Shown here piece after piece: positions 40,476 to 51,678 of a DNA stretch of 64,000 bases (positions are counted from its first letter, which is position 1; each line of letters opens with the position of its first letter). The position numbers and the translations under genes were made by a program. Source of the DNA: Tricholomella constricta. Lineage: Eukaryota; Basidiomycota; Agaricomycetes; Agaricales; Lyophyllaceae. The notes under the pieces are model-generated. The model searched no databases. It had not been told where the DNA came from and saw only the letters and a program-made list of their open reading frames with translations. Where the stretch lies: positions 62,001 to 126,000 of the forward strand of contig JAACJP010000037.1 in assembly GCA_013368375.1 (NCBI GenBank), read 5' to 3'.

Positions 40476-41787
40476 ATGCTCTATCTGCTGTTCTTCGCCC
40501 TCTTACCATCAGTTCTCGTCCAAGTCGCTAGGGCATTGACATCCACGGCTCTTTCCAAACGCGCTCTAGCTGACCCAGTGGCTTCTATATACTCGCTCCA
40601 GCCAGCGAGTCTTGCGACTCTGCCTCTTCCCACAACCACCATATCCTCAGCATCCGCAGCGCAGTCCTACATTGAGAAAAACTGGGCGCACGTCACCGGC
40701 AAATCTGAGTATATCTCTTTCGTGCAAGACCCTTATGATGCCGCCAACAGGGAAAAAGTCCTGCGTGTGAGCTACCCCAACGGGACTTATGCACACAGCG
40801 GTGTCGGTGAAGGTGGGGTCGGGATGTATCTCGATCCGTTTGGTGACGTGAACGCGCAACGGGCCATGTTCACATACGAGGCAAGTTTCTTCTGTTGATA
40901 CGTGACGTAGATAATGTTTTCAAAAACTGCTTTACTCTACTTAGGTGGCATTCAGCAAAGGATGGGATTTTGTTCAAGGTAGCTATAGATTAACCCCTGA
41001 ATCAGCTTCCATTGAAGGTTGATCACATCAGGAGGAAAGCTGTTGGGATTGTTTGGAGGAAGAGTGGGGGAACATTGTTCCGGTGGTATATACACAAGTA
41101 CCTGCTTTTCGACGCGAAGTAAGGGAATTTCGTCCCTTTTCGTCCACTGACTGATAAAACTATGCTGTACAGTCGTTTGGCGCGAAGATGGCGATGCTGA
41201 AGGTTTCTCAAAAAATTTCAAGCTGCAGTGCTTCCTATTTATCTCTGAGCTGCAGTATACGCCTACATACCCGGATACAAGGGCTTTGACACGAAAACCG
41301 ACATCATCTCGAGCCCCGCGTCGTATGGATATTCTATCAACCGTGGCGCCTGGAAGTTCACTGTTGGCTCGTATGTTACATGAATACGGAACAATCTTCT
41401 GACCGTTAGACTCATTTCTGGCCGTCCCAGATGGCAGAAGGTCACCATCGTGGTGACTCTCAATTCCAACCCCAGCACCGGCGCCACAGAGGCGAACGGC
41501 GGCCTCGCCATCTATTTCGACGACAAGCACGTCTTTACACATAACTATTTTGTCTTTAGAAATGACGCAAAGGTGGACGTGTCGAGCATCTTCTTCTCGA
41601 CATTCTTTGGTGGCAGTTCAGCTGAATATGCCAGCAAAGGCGGTTATGCGTACTTCAGGAATATGAAGGTGTGTAGATCGCGGATCTTTGTAGTCATGTG
41701 GTGACAATTCCGCCCATGCAGTCGTATTATAGCACTGCCGCTGCGACGGCGAGTGGCGCTATGGTGACTGCGATATATCCTTCCTGA
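40476..41787 (+). CDS. secreted polysaccharide lyase, PL14-like
   Basis: Seven exons (40476-40880, 40945-40978, 41032-41118, 41173-41202, 41256-41370, 41431-41668, 41722-41787) splice to 324 aa. The ATG at 40476 starts a signal peptide (MLYLLFFALLPSVLVQVARA). The mature part follows the fungal PL14 (alginate/glucuronan lyase-like) jelly-roll pattern: VAFSKGWDFVQGGKLLGLFGG, EHCSGG, STRIVWREDGDAEVYAYIP, YGYSINRGAWKF, WQKVTIVVTLN, GGLAIYFDDK and SIFFSTFFGGSSAEYASKGGYAYFRN. Such enzymes cleave polyuronans by beta-elimination outside the cell. The actual substrate is not shown by the sequence. Intron 1 (40881-40944) has a GC donor (GAG|GCAAGT). Confidence 0.85.
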
Positions 41788-42443
41788 TCAGGTAAGGTAA
41801 CTTGGTCTCGGGCAATCACGATATTTGATTTAGAGGAAAAAACAACCTCATTGCTAACCAATAACTCTCGGATAGCCCTAGAATCTTTTCAAATTGGAAG
41901 TAGCCGTAGCGAATCCATCTTACGCTGGGGTAGTGTTGCCCGTTTCTGAACTCACCATAATTTGTCTGCGTTAACGCACCTCGAAAGGATCGACATACTG
42001 ATCGATGTGTGCCCGGGGCTACAGTATTCCCAATGAGAATGAGACTCATTCGAGCGTATCGAAGATTACAGAGACATATGACCTAGCTCCACACTCTCGT
42101 CTGTGCATGTCTCCCCGTTACATCGGGCGCTTCTTTGAACCCAATTGGCTTCGAAGAAAGGAAATCCACGGTGTTCACTCTTGACAGCGAAGAGAAAAAA
42201 ATTGCACGGAATGTCAAGAGTGGCTATTTTAAGGTCGAGAAGATGCATCGCTGATGTATCCTGCGCGTCCACATCTCTCATGTTCTTATCCGCCTTCCTA
42301 CTACTGTATTCAAACCGTTGCAAGAGCAAAATAGGACAGCGGTCCCCTCGTCGATAAGATTAGATGGAAAAATAACACGTGGCCGGAGTGCAAATAGCCG
42401 GGACCGACGAATAAAAGTAGTGTTGGCAAAATTTGGAGTTTAA
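41788..42443. other. intergenic, 3' of lyase and promoter of CAT
   Basis: I see no supported exon, RNA gene or repeat in these 656 bp. The base composition changes from AT-rich to strongly GC-rich coding DNA at 42.4 kb. Confidence 0.4.
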
Positions 42444-44640
42444 ATGCTCCGTCTGGGGTGGTCAGTCGCTCGGCGCCCTTCACGAACTCCATCAATGGTG
42501 ATGAAGAAACATACATATACCGCTGACCCCAGCGCTGTGCCAATGCTGCGGTACCAGGCGTCTCTGCCATCGCTGCCGGTCCCCGCGCTGTCGTCCACCA
42601 TCGCAAAATACATCGAGTCCGTCCAGCCGCTGCTCACACCCGCGCAGTTCGCCCACACCAAAGCCACCGCCGCGTCTTTCCTCGCCTCGCCCCTCGCTGC
42701 AACCCTTCAAGCCCGCCTCGAGGAGCGCGCAGCCCAGGTCGGCGACAACTGGCTCAGCACCTGGTGGAATGAAGCCGCCTACATGGGCTACCGCGACCCC
42801 GTCGTCGTCTTTGTCAGCTACTTCTTTGTGCATACCGCCTCCCCCACCCGCACCACCGGACCTCGGGCCGCTGCCCACCTCCTCAAAGCCATGCTCCCCT
42901 TCCGCCATATGGTCGAGTCCGGGTCCCTCGAACCCGAAACCGCCCGCGCCGCCCCGCTCTGCATGGACTCGTACAAATGGCTGTTCCACGCCGCCCGCTT
43001 CCCCGCCGTCCCCTCCGATACCGCCACCAAGTTCCCCGCCGCCCAGCACAACCACGTCGTCGTCCTGCGCAAGAACCGCTTCTTCGTCGTGCCCCTCGTC
43101 AACCCCGCCACTGGCCTCGAGCTTTCTGCTGCCGAGCTCGAGCTGCAGTTCACAAGAATCGTCGAGACGGCCGCCACGTCCCGCCCACCGATCGGGGCAC
43201 TCACATCGGACAACCGCGACCGTTGGACCGACGCCCGTGCAGCACTCCTGGCGCTCCCCGGGAACGCAGAAATGGCGCGGCTCATCGACAGCGCCATGAT
43301 CGTGCTCTGCCTCGACGACACCGCGCCCGTGACACGACAAGAGACGAGCTGGGCCACCTGGGTCGGCGACGGCCGCAACCGGTGGTATGACAAGCACCAG
43401 CGTGAGTCGCTCAATTGCTTTTATATTTCGAATCCAATTGCTTCCATATTTCGAGTCAATTCCTTTTATATTTCGAGTCCTTGCTTTGAACAATTGGAAG
43501 AGCATCCGCCCGAAGCTCGACCGCTCCAGGAACCTCAGCCAAAAGCCAAAATTGAATTGCTTTTATATCTCGAGTCCTTTTTATATTTCGAGTCCCAATT
43601 GCTGTTCTGTTCATAGTACTAATATTGCACAGTGATCGTGTACGAGAACGGCCGCTCCGGATTCCTGGGCGAACACTCGTGTATGGACGGCACACCCACA
43701 CTGCGCATGAACGAGTTTATGCTCGCCAGCCTCGCACGGGGCAAAGCCGACCTCGGTGCGCCTGTAGCGGACACGGCCCTCCCCGCACCCACAGAGCTCG
43801 TCTTTGCAACAGACGACAAGGTCCGGACCCTAGTCAAGGAGGCCGAACAGCGCTTCGACGAGCTCGTTGGAAAGCACGATCTCCACGTACGTCCTCCCCT
43901 TCTCCTCTCGACACCACGCTAATCCCGCCCCTAGGTCCTACACTACGAGGCCTACGGCAAAGCCTTCATCAAGACCCACCGCGTATCGCCGGATGCCTGG
44001 GCACAGCTCACGAAGCAGCTCGCCTTTTGGAAGATGCATGGCCGCATGGGCGTCACCTACGAGTCTGCCCAGACGCGCAAATTCAAAAAAGGCCGCACAG
44101 AGGTCATCCGCAGTGCGAGCAACGAGGGCCGCGCCTTTGTCGAGGCCATGGCCGCCGGCCTCGCCATCAAGGACCCCAGGCACGTCCGGACGCTCTTCCA
44201 GCGCGCTGTGGCGCGCCACATGCAGTATGCGGCATGGGCCGCGGACGGCCAGGGCGTCGACCGCCATCTGTTTGGGCTGAAGAAGCTGGTGCGCACGGAG
44301 GAGGGCGAGGAGGTGCCGGCACTCTATACGGACGAGGCGTTTGCGAAATCGAGCCATTGGGAGCTGAGCACGAGTCAGTTGAGCAGCCCGTACTTTGATG
44401 GCTGGGGCTATGGCGAAGGTGGGTTCCTCGTTCTTTCATTTAGCTGTTTGCTGACGCGTCTCTGCAGTTGTCCCAGACGGCTATGGCCTGTCGTACTCAA
44501 TTGGGGACAACTACATTCGATGGACGATCACGAGCCTCAAGCTGCGCACCGAGGTGCTCCAGCACTACCTTGCCGAGGCCGCCACCGAGATCCGGGACAT
44601 GATGGAGGCCGCGCGGAAAGCAGAGGAGGCAAAGTTGTAG
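42444..44640 (+). CDS. Carnitine O-acetyltransferase
   Basis: The enzyme transfers acetyl groups between CoA and carnitine, moving acetyl units between peroxisome, cytosol and mitochondria. Four exons (42444-43401, 43633-43886, 43935-44418, 44468-44640) give 622 aa, the family norm. The start MLRLGWSVARRPSRT looks like a mitochondrial presequence. Substrate-site motifs are LPSLPVPALSSTIAKYI (acyltransferase signature 1), WWNEAAYMGYRDPVVV, the catalytic-histidine segment GEHSCMDGTPT (H334), KHDLHVLHYEAYGKAFIK and SYSIGDNYIRWTITS. The C-terminus EEAKL is not a canonical SKL-type peroxisomal signal; AKL is close to one and may work. Intron 1 is unusually long (231 nt) and repetitive. A broken copy of the last exons is at 48.0 kb. 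Confidence 0.93.
43402..43632 (+). repeat. repeat-filled first intron of the carnitine acetyltransferase gene
   Basis: This 231-nt intron is four times the local norm. It holds about five copies of an AT-rich unit near TTTTATATTTCGAGTCC, usually preceded by AATTGC. Three lie at about 43415-43488 and two at about 43555-43605, flanking some 65 bp of unique, GC-richer sequence. No inverted ends or coding potential are clear. Confidence 0.75.
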
Positions 44641-44738
44641 ATTTAGAGTATAGATATATGTATAGACGGAATATAGGAATGCTATGTAGCCCCCGGCTGA
44701 GCACCCCCTCAGGAGAAAACATAATTGCTGTCAACACC

Positions 44739-45158
44739 ATGGCTTATCTTATCACTCCCGCCATGACCCTCGATCAAAAAGCCGACTACCTACGCACCCT
44801 CCCCGCCATCCGCGAGAACTGCACGCGCGTCCACCACCAGGGCAAGCTCGAGTATTTTGACTACCACCCGGACAAGGAGGCCGACGTCGCCGCCTTTTGC
44901 ATCAAGGCAAAGTCGCCTTCTCCTTCCCCATCCATCTATCCGCATCTCACCATCTGCAGCGCGACTACGGCTTAGACTTTTCCTCCGTAAGTCCCCTGCC
45001 CCTCTCCCCGACCCCACCAACCCTGATCGCGCCTAGATGAAACCCCACGGGCGCTGGCGCCACCTCGACGCCGGTTCTGGGCGCTGAGTCCTGCCCATGC
45101 GGCCGACCCGCTCGACACACGCGAGGAGACACCGCGCCGAATTTATCTTTTTGTTGTC
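44739..45158 (+). pseudogene. 5' fragment of URC4 (DUF1688), broken
   Basis: The DNA follows the intact URC4 gene at 48,805 from its ATG (MAYLITPAMTLDQKADYL) through exons 1-2 and into exon 3. There are short in-frame deletions in exon 1. The frame ends at a stop soon after KPHGRWRHLDAGSGR, where the intact gene continues. The similarity then lacks a segment, resumes at CGCGAGGAGACAC and ends at about 45,158, where it jumps to BTB-gene sequence. Confidence 0.85.
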
Positions 45159-45330
45159 GCCGCCACGTTCAGCGACATCGCAGCCGCGCTTTTCAAGTTG
45201 CTCATCCTGCAGGAACTCGTCGAGTGCATAGCGTTGCGGCGCGCAAAATCTGAGGGTGAAACGCGCTGCCCCGCGTTCTGGGGTTATGTGGCTGGGAGGG
45301 AGGACGAGCGCCTGTATTTTGTATGTGAAA
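45159..45330 (+). pseudogene. 3' fragment of the BTB gene at 50.4 kb
   Basis: The blocks GCGACATCGCAGCCG and GAG(GG)AGGACGAGCGCCTG match the last part of the BTB gene at 51,330-51,550, in the same order but with an internal deletion and frameshifts. No start or BTB fold remains. Confidence 0.8.
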
Positions 45331-45357
45331 TAAGACTCTTCCGATATTCTCACACTG

Positions 45358-45590
45358 ATCTCGATGCGTTTCCTCAAGGTCTCTCGAGCACCGCCGGCCC
45401 GACCGCCTCTTACGCCAATGCCAACGACTCCACGCGCATCGACGCCCGACCAGCTGCCCACATTCAAAGACGCAAAACAGACTGCAAAATGCAGCCGTCC
45501 ACCTCCTACACGTCGGCGGCGGCTCGCCTGTGGCGTGAGCATCATGTTCTCTGCGCGTCCCAGTCCGTCCCCACCGCCCGATTCTCCTTA
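45358..45590 (+). pseudogene. internal fragment of the RPAP3-like gene
   Basis: About 230 bp match the linker exon of the RPAP3-like gene at 54,098-54,310. Shared blocks include CCGACCAGCTGCCCACATTC against CCGACCAGCCGCCCACATTC. Frameshifts disrupt it. With the two fragments before it, it completes a shrunken copy of the 48-54 kb gene order. Confidence 0.8.
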
Positions 45591-45831
45591 TGAACGGTTC
45601 CTGTTTGTTTTATCACCTTTCTTGATAACCTAGACATTATCCACTTCCACTTTACTTATGATTCAAATGATAGACTTGTCTTTACTTCTCCTTTACTTAC
45701 ATCCATTCATCCAATCCTCTAGATTTGTATCTTGATTCCTTGTCGAATCAAGTGTTCTTCTATTTCGCTCGGTTCTAATTCTATCCTCAATCGAGTTATC
45801 CTAATTAGCACATATCTTACAACAATCCACA

Positions 45832-47670
45832 AGTAAGCTCCAAAGTCTGCACTATCCCGCTCCTTGGTTCTGACCGTTCCCGCCCAGTGTCGACTGTCAA
45901 ACTGCAAGACATCGATCCCCTCTTCCTCAAGCAATGTGTGGCCGTTGCTGGGGCATCAACCTCCGGCGCTGGGGTTCGGAAGGCCGGCATCGGCGCGGAA
46001 CGATGGGCACAAATCACAGCAGACTACGGCGACGCGTTTACAGACACATACGGGACCATCAGCGGGTCCCCGTTCCTCTACAAGACGGGTAGTCGCTGGC
46101 CCCACCCCAAGGCCGGTCCGGAGGAGCAACCATTCCCTCGTCAAATCTGCCCTGTCAATACCCATCGCATCGCCGACTCCTGGACCAACATCGTCCGCAA
46201 CGTGGAGGCATATCTCGACGATCACCAGGTGCACTTCACCGCCATCGCGGGCTTCGGCTGGGGAAACCAAGGTACTTGGGGCGAAAGGGCTCCATCGGAG
46301 CCCTTCTGCCCTCTCCTCATGACCATCGGTGTCAAGCCTGGCTCTGTTGTCTTTGTAGATGCCAAGGCTACTGCCGACGCCGTCAAGCTTAATATATCGG
46401 ACAAAGCTGGCTTCCCCGAGGTCGAAGTTGCCATCTGGGAATGGACGACGGGCTTCGCGGGGATGGGCCCCGAATTGCCGTCGCTGAATCCTCTCCTTGA
46501 TGGTGACGTCACCAAATTGGCTGCTCCCTTCTCCTCAGTCCTCCCCCTTGCCATCGCACCCCTCAAGGGTCCCCAATACGAGGGCACTGCCAGCGTGTAC
46601 CTCGGCTACAGTGCCGGCAGTGAGCGCCCTCTCGTGTTGACGGCGGCCCATGTCGCTCGCCCCCCTTCGATGCAGCCATATTACTCCGCCATGACAGATA
46701 ATACCGGCCTCAAGCACACCGAGAATATTATCGTCCTCGGCGACGGCGGCTTCATGACCGCCGTCACCAACGTTGAGACGAGGATTGGTAGGTTGCTGAA
46801 GAATAAGGCTGACGCCGAGCGCCGCATCAGGGAGCTGCGAGATAAGGAGGCCGTCCCAGGAGACCCCAAGTGGACCGCGGAGCATAAAGTTATCAACGCG
46901 ACCGTAGACATTGGGAAGCTCAACGACCTTCACACCCGCGTTGTCAAGACAATGCTCACCGCCAGAAAGAGGGTCATTGGCCATGTCCTGCACGCGGACC
47001 CGGTCGGACCCTCCCCTGGGCCTGAACCCTTTACCATCGACTGGGCCGTCATCGAGCTCAGCGACGATGCCGTTGACTGGGATACCTTCCGCGGAAACAA
47101 AGTCTATATTGGTCTGTACTGTCTCGCCATCTTGCTACTATTTTGTGATTACTCATTATCATTATTCTCTGCCGCACAGGGGGCAACATCGACGAGCAAT
47201 CTTTCAAGGAGCTTATGTACCCCTGGAAGGCTGACCGCGCCGGCTATGCGTACCCGGAGGACGGCTTGCTCCAGATCATTGGCGGTATTTCCGAGAGCGA
47301 GCTGCGCCAGCCCACACAGCATAACGGCTGTGGCGCCCCCGCCATCCCTGTCATCAAAAACGGTTCGGCCACCGGCACCACTGTCGGTTGGTACAACGGG
47401 CTCAAGACCCTTGTTCGCCACTACGACCATGACACTGATGAGGCCGAATTCACTTCGTTCGAGGTTACCATTGTGCCCTACGGCGGTCCCGATGCCTTCT
47501 CCGCGACCGGCGACTCGGGTGCCATCATCCTCGACAGGAAGGGTCATATCATTGCCCTGCTGACCGGTGGTGGAGGTTTGAAAGACGACGCTGACGTTAC
47601 CTTTGCGACCGAGTGGCACTCGCTCGAGTCGCACATCAAGAACACTTTGGAAGGTATTCACCTCTTCTAA
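45832..47670 (+). CDS. chymotrypsin-fold (PA-clan) serine protease-like protein with intron-split start codon
   Basis: Coding parts are A at 45832, 45888-47111 and 47180-47670, together 571 aa. No ATG precedes the long exon, but splicing the 55-nt GT-AG intron 45833-45887 joins A to TG and creates ATG TCG ACT (MSTVKLQDIDPLF). The C-terminal half has trypsin-like catalytic motifs: LTAAHVA (H255), FTIDWAVIEL (D385) and GDSGA (S521). Their order and spacing fit a PA-clan protease with a long insertion, including a charged helix (KNKADAERRIRELRDKE). The N-terminal 220 residues are unlike anything I recognise. No signal peptide is seen, so it is probably intracellular. The family resembles uncharacterised mushroom proteins. 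Activity is inferred from the triad only. Confidence 0.75.
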
Positions 47671-48000
47671 ACTCGGCATTACCCAACTTTTCCTTGTCCG
47701 CACATGAACGTCGAATGTCCTCCTCGCTCTCACATGTCCCAGTCTGTTTCCCCATGCTCATTATTTTCCCTTCCGTTCCTCTCGTCAATTATTTTGTCTC
47801 GACTGTACGGGTATACTAGAGTTACATCCTCAAATTTTGGATGAACTTCATCCTAGGTCGGCGTTGGCTATTTTTATACATCAAGGCTCAATTCCAACCC
47901 ACTTAATATTCCAGTAGTACGACTTGTGCTAAACTTTTGCCATGGACATATGATACAACCTAGTACTAATCTCAAGGGCATTTTCTTCAGCCATTGAACA
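47671..48000. other. intergenic between protease-like gene and CAT fragment
   Basis: AT-rich 330 bp with no recognised feature. Confidence 0.4.
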
Positions 48001-48679
48001 CAAAGCCTTCATCAAGACCCACTGCGTGTTGCCGGACGCCTAGGCCCAGCTCACGAAGCAGCTCGCCTTTTGGAAGAGGCACGGCCGCATGAGCGTCGCC
48101 TACGAGTTTGCCCAGACGTGCAGATTCCAAAAGGGCCGCACAGAGGTCATCCGCAGCGCCAGCACCGAGGCCCGCGCCTTCGTCGAGGCCATGGCCGCCG
48201 GCCTCGCCACCATCGACCCCGTGCACGTACGGACGCTCTTCCAGCGGGGCGGCGGCGCGCCACATGCAGTATGCGGCGTGGACCGGGCCGGGCGTGGGCG
48301 GCGGACGGGGCCGGGCGTCGACCGCCATCTGTTTGGGCTGAAGAAGCTTGTGCGCACTGAGGAGGGCGAGGAGGTGCCGGCGATTTATACGGACGAGGTG
48401 TTTGCGAAATCGAGCCATTGGGAGCTGAGCACGAGTATTTTGATGGCTGGGGCTATGGCGAAGGTGGGTTTCTCTTCTCTCATTTAGCTGTTTGCTGACG
48501 CGTCTGCAGTTGTTCCAGACTGCTATGGCCTGTCGTACTAGTACTTGATCGGGGACAAGTATATTCGATGGACGATCACGAGCCTCAAGCTGCGCATCGA
48601 GGTGCTCCAGCACTACCTCGCCGAGGCCGCCACCGATATGATGGAGGCGGCGCGGAAAGCAGAGGAGGCAAAGTTGTAG
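48001..48679 (+). pseudogene. 3' fragment of the carnitine acetyltransferase gene
   Basis: This matches the last two exons of the gene at 42.4 kb, from KAFIKTH to the terminal EEAKL and stop. Near its start GCC TGG GCA has become GCC TAG GCC, a stop. Further along there are small insertions and deletions (a GC-rich insertion near 48,280; a missing SQLSSPYF segment; a duplicated GTACTA near 48,535). It has no promoter or 5' exons. It stands just before URC4, as the intact copy stands before the URC4 fragment. Confidence 0.88.
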
Positions 48680-48804
48680 ATTTGACGTATGTATGTATGT
48701 ATAGACGGAATTATAGTTGTGCAAGTACCCCCTCCTCCGCCTCGACGCGTGTGTCGACGCGTCGCGCACCGTGGACGTAAAAGGAACAAACATAAACACC
48801 ATGC

Positions 48805-50382
48805 ATGGCTTATCTTATCACTCCCGCCATGACCCTCGAACAAAAAGCCGACTACCTACGCACCCTCCCCGCCATCCGCGAGAACTGCACGCGTGTCCAC
48901 GACCTCGCTAAGCAGGGAAAGCTCGAGTACTTTGACTACCACCCCGACAAGGAGGTCGACGTCGCCGCCTTTTGCATCGACATCATCAAGGCAAGTGCTC
49001 TCCCCACCCATCCATCCACATCTCACCCCATCTACAGCGCGACTACGGCTCAGTCTTTGCATCCGTAAGTCCCTAGCCCCTCTCCCCGACCCCGCCAACC
49101 GCGATCGCGCGCAGATCAAGCCCCACGGGCGCTGGCGCCACCTCGATGCCGGTATCGGGCGCGTCCTGCCCGAGCTCGCCAAATGGCACGCCGCCGGCAC
49201 GCTTGACACTCGCGAGGAGACACGGCGCTGCATCGATCTCTTCGTCGTCTCCGTCCTGCTCGACGCAGGTGCGGGCAACCAGTGGACGTACCACGAGAAA
49301 TCCTCCGGGATGAAGTTCAGTAGATCCGAGGGGCTGGGCGTGGCGAGCATCCACATGTTCGACCAGGGCTTCTTCTCGAGCGACCCAGCGGGGCAGCCGT
49401 ACCAAGTCGACGGTGCGTATAATCCTCATGCTTTCGTTGCATGTTTTCTTACGTTTCTCTACAGCTGCGGGCCTGGCAAAGATCACAGTCGAGCGCGTAG
49501 CCGAAGCGATGCAAGTGACCCCCTCTAACCCCATGGTCGGGCTCGAAGGGCGCACCTCCCTCCTCACCAACCTCAGCGCCGCCCTCCAAGCCAGCCCCGA
49601 GTTCTTCGGCGCCGCCGGCCGCCCCGGGCACATCGTCGACTTCCTGGAATCCCAGTCCAAGCTCGACCCGGCCACAGGGATCCGCACGGTCCATGTCTCC
49701 GCGCTCTGGCACGTCCTCATCGAAGGCCTCAACCCCATCTGGCCCTCGCGCCACACCCTCGCCTCTAAAGCCCTCGGCGACGTCTGGCCCTGCGCCGCCC
49801 TGCACACACCCGCCGGCGAGGCCGCCCTGCCCGAGGGCGCCGACCTCGTCCCGTTCCACAAGCTCACGATGTGGATCACCTACAGCCTCGTCGAGGTCCT
49901 GCAGACCGTGGCCAAGTGGCGCGTCGACGGGCTCGAGGACCTCACCGGCCTCCCCGAGTACCGCAACGGTCCGTCTTCCCCCTCATGTCCGAGACCTTGA
50001 CTGACCCGGTGACACAGGCGGGCTCCTCGTGGACCTCGGCGTGCTGACACTCAAGCCCGGCGCACTCCCCACGGACCCCGAATCAGGCCTCCCCCGCGCT
50101 GCTGCCTCGCATCCCGCTATCGTTGAGTGGCGCGCCATGACCGTCATCGAACTGTACGTTGCCTTCCTTGTTCGCTTCATTTCATCACAAATCTCACGAC
50201 TTTCCAGCGACCGCATCGCCTCGCTCATCCGCACGGGGCTCAACCTCACGCCCGAGCAGCTCACGCTTGCGCAGGTCCTCGAGGGCGCGACTTGGAAGGG
50301 GGGGCGGGAGATTGCGAAGACCAAGAGGCCGGAGACGGGCGGGCCGCCGATTGAGATCAACAGTGATGGGACAGTTTTTTAA
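48805..50382 (+). CDS. URC4: DUF1688 protein, uracil catabolism URC4-like
   Basis: Six exons (48805-48990, 49038-49064, 49115-49412, 49465-49968, 50018-50153, 50208-50382) give 441 aa, close to the family length. In yeasts URC4 is required for the URC route of uracil degradation; its biochemical reaction is unknown. Family landmarks are LPAIRENCTRVHDLAKQGKL, FDYHPDKEVDVAAFCIDII, GRWRHLDAGIGRVLPELAKW, AGNQWTYHEKSSG, RSEGLGVASIHMF, GRTSLLTNLSAALQ, HVSALWHVLIEGLNPIWPSR, FHKLTMWITYSLVEVLQ and PEYRNGGLLVDLGVLTLK. Intron 1 (48991-49037) has a GC donor (AAG|GCAAGT). An ATG at 48801 is out of frame. A truncated copy lies at 44,739. Confidence 0.9.
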
Positions 50383-50433
50383 GCTACTTAGTGTTGTTGT
50401 ACTTGTGCTTCCCACGAACGTTGACGACGAGCA

Positions 50434-51566
50434 ATGAGCCCCCCGCCAGTGTCGCTCGCGACCTTTATCGCCCGGCGGCGCGTCGTGCCCCCCAACGCGC
50501 ACGGCGATCCCTGGTTCCCCGACGGCAACATCCTGCTCATCGCCGACAATCGTGCCTTCAAAACCCACAAGCACCTGCTCGCGTCCAAGGCGACCTGGTT
50601 CGAGGATGCCATCGCGCAGATGAACGATGGCTCCGTGGACGTCATCGACGGCTGCCCCGTGCTCCCCCTCGAGCATACTGCCTCCCACGATCTCCGGTGC
50701 TTCCTGTTGGCGCTGCACGACGAACCAGACGCCGGGTCCTAGTGAGCCCGCTGCTGATCCCGCTGATCCCGCTGATCGATTCTCGCAGCCTCCCCCTCGA
50801 CTCGGCCGCAGACTTTGCCCATCTCTCCAGCGTCCTGCGCCTCGCCACAAGATACGGCGCCGCCGCCCTGCGCTGGCGCGCCCTCGCCACGCTCGAGCAA
50901 CGTTTCCCCACGACCTTGACCGCCTGGGACCGCATCCGCAACAACAACAGCAGCGGCTGGACATGCGACCCCATCCTAGTGATCAACCTCGCCCGGCACG
51001 TCTCCGCATTCTCCATCCTCCCCGCCGCCATGGCCATCCTCGCAAACGATGCCTCCGCCGGGCAAGTCTTTGGCGTCGCCCTCCACGCTCCCACCCCGGC
51101 CCCCTCCCGGCCCCCCACACCAAACAGCGCCCGCCTCAACCCACACGACGACCGCAGCTTCGCCCTCACAAAAGAGCACAACCACATCTCCACCGTGCGC
51201 CTCCTCCAGTCCATCCGTGGCACCGGCCTCAAATGCACCCGGCCCCCGGAACACGCCCCGCCCGCCGCCGGCCGTGCCCCGGTCGGCGCACGCACGCTCC
51301 GCCCCCGCCCCAGCCTCTGCGCCGCCACATTCCGCGACATCGCAGCCGTTCTCCTCGAGCTGCTCGTCCTGGAGGAGCCGGTCGGGTACGTGACGTTTGC
51401 GGCGCGCGTGCAGGCTGTCCCGAGGGCCCCTGAACGCATGTGTGCGGTGTGTTGGAAGGCGTTTCGGGCAGAGTGTGAGGAGCGGAGGGCCGCGTGGTGG
51501 GCTGCGCTGCCTCGCGTCCTGGGTTTCTATGGCTGGGAGGACGAGCGCCTGCAGCCTGTGGAGTAG
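50434..51566 (+). CDS. BTB/POZ-domain protein 3 (GC-rich, divergent)
   Basis: Two exons (50434-50735, 50789-51566) give 359 aa. The BTB fold has DPWFPDGNILLIADNRAFKTHKHLLASKATWFEDAI and a closing LRCFLLALHDEPD. Exon 2 continues with helices (DSAADFAHLSSVLRLATRYGAAALRWRALATLEQRFP) and a Cys-bearing C-terminus (MCAVCWKAFRAECEE) ending ALPRVLGFYGWEDERL. The order BTB, helical part, Cys-containing region with PSFFGLPSW/PRVLGFYGW resembles the 6-9 kb BTB genes, but the sequence is distant. The intron contains tandem CTGATCCCG units. Only 51 bp separate it from the URC4 stop. A 3' fragment of this gene is at 45.2 kb. Confidence 0.85.
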
Positions 51567-51678
51567 TGTTTCTTGGTGTACATGTTTCTTGGTGTACGTA
51601 TTTATGGTCCGTGTGCATTGTTGTATGTAGTGCTGTAGACTAGTGTTGTTACCTGAATACATTTTGACAGTTGGCATT

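Noticed and set aside
42492..43505. 337-codon minus-strand frame opposite carnitine acetyltransferase exon 1
   Set aside because: Gly/Glu-rich shadow of a strongly GC-biased exon; the plus strand has clear acyltransferase motifs.
50194..51439. Long minus-strand frames across the URC4 3' end and the BTB gene 3 region
   Set aside because: Compositional shadows of GC-rich exons with no domain and no start context.
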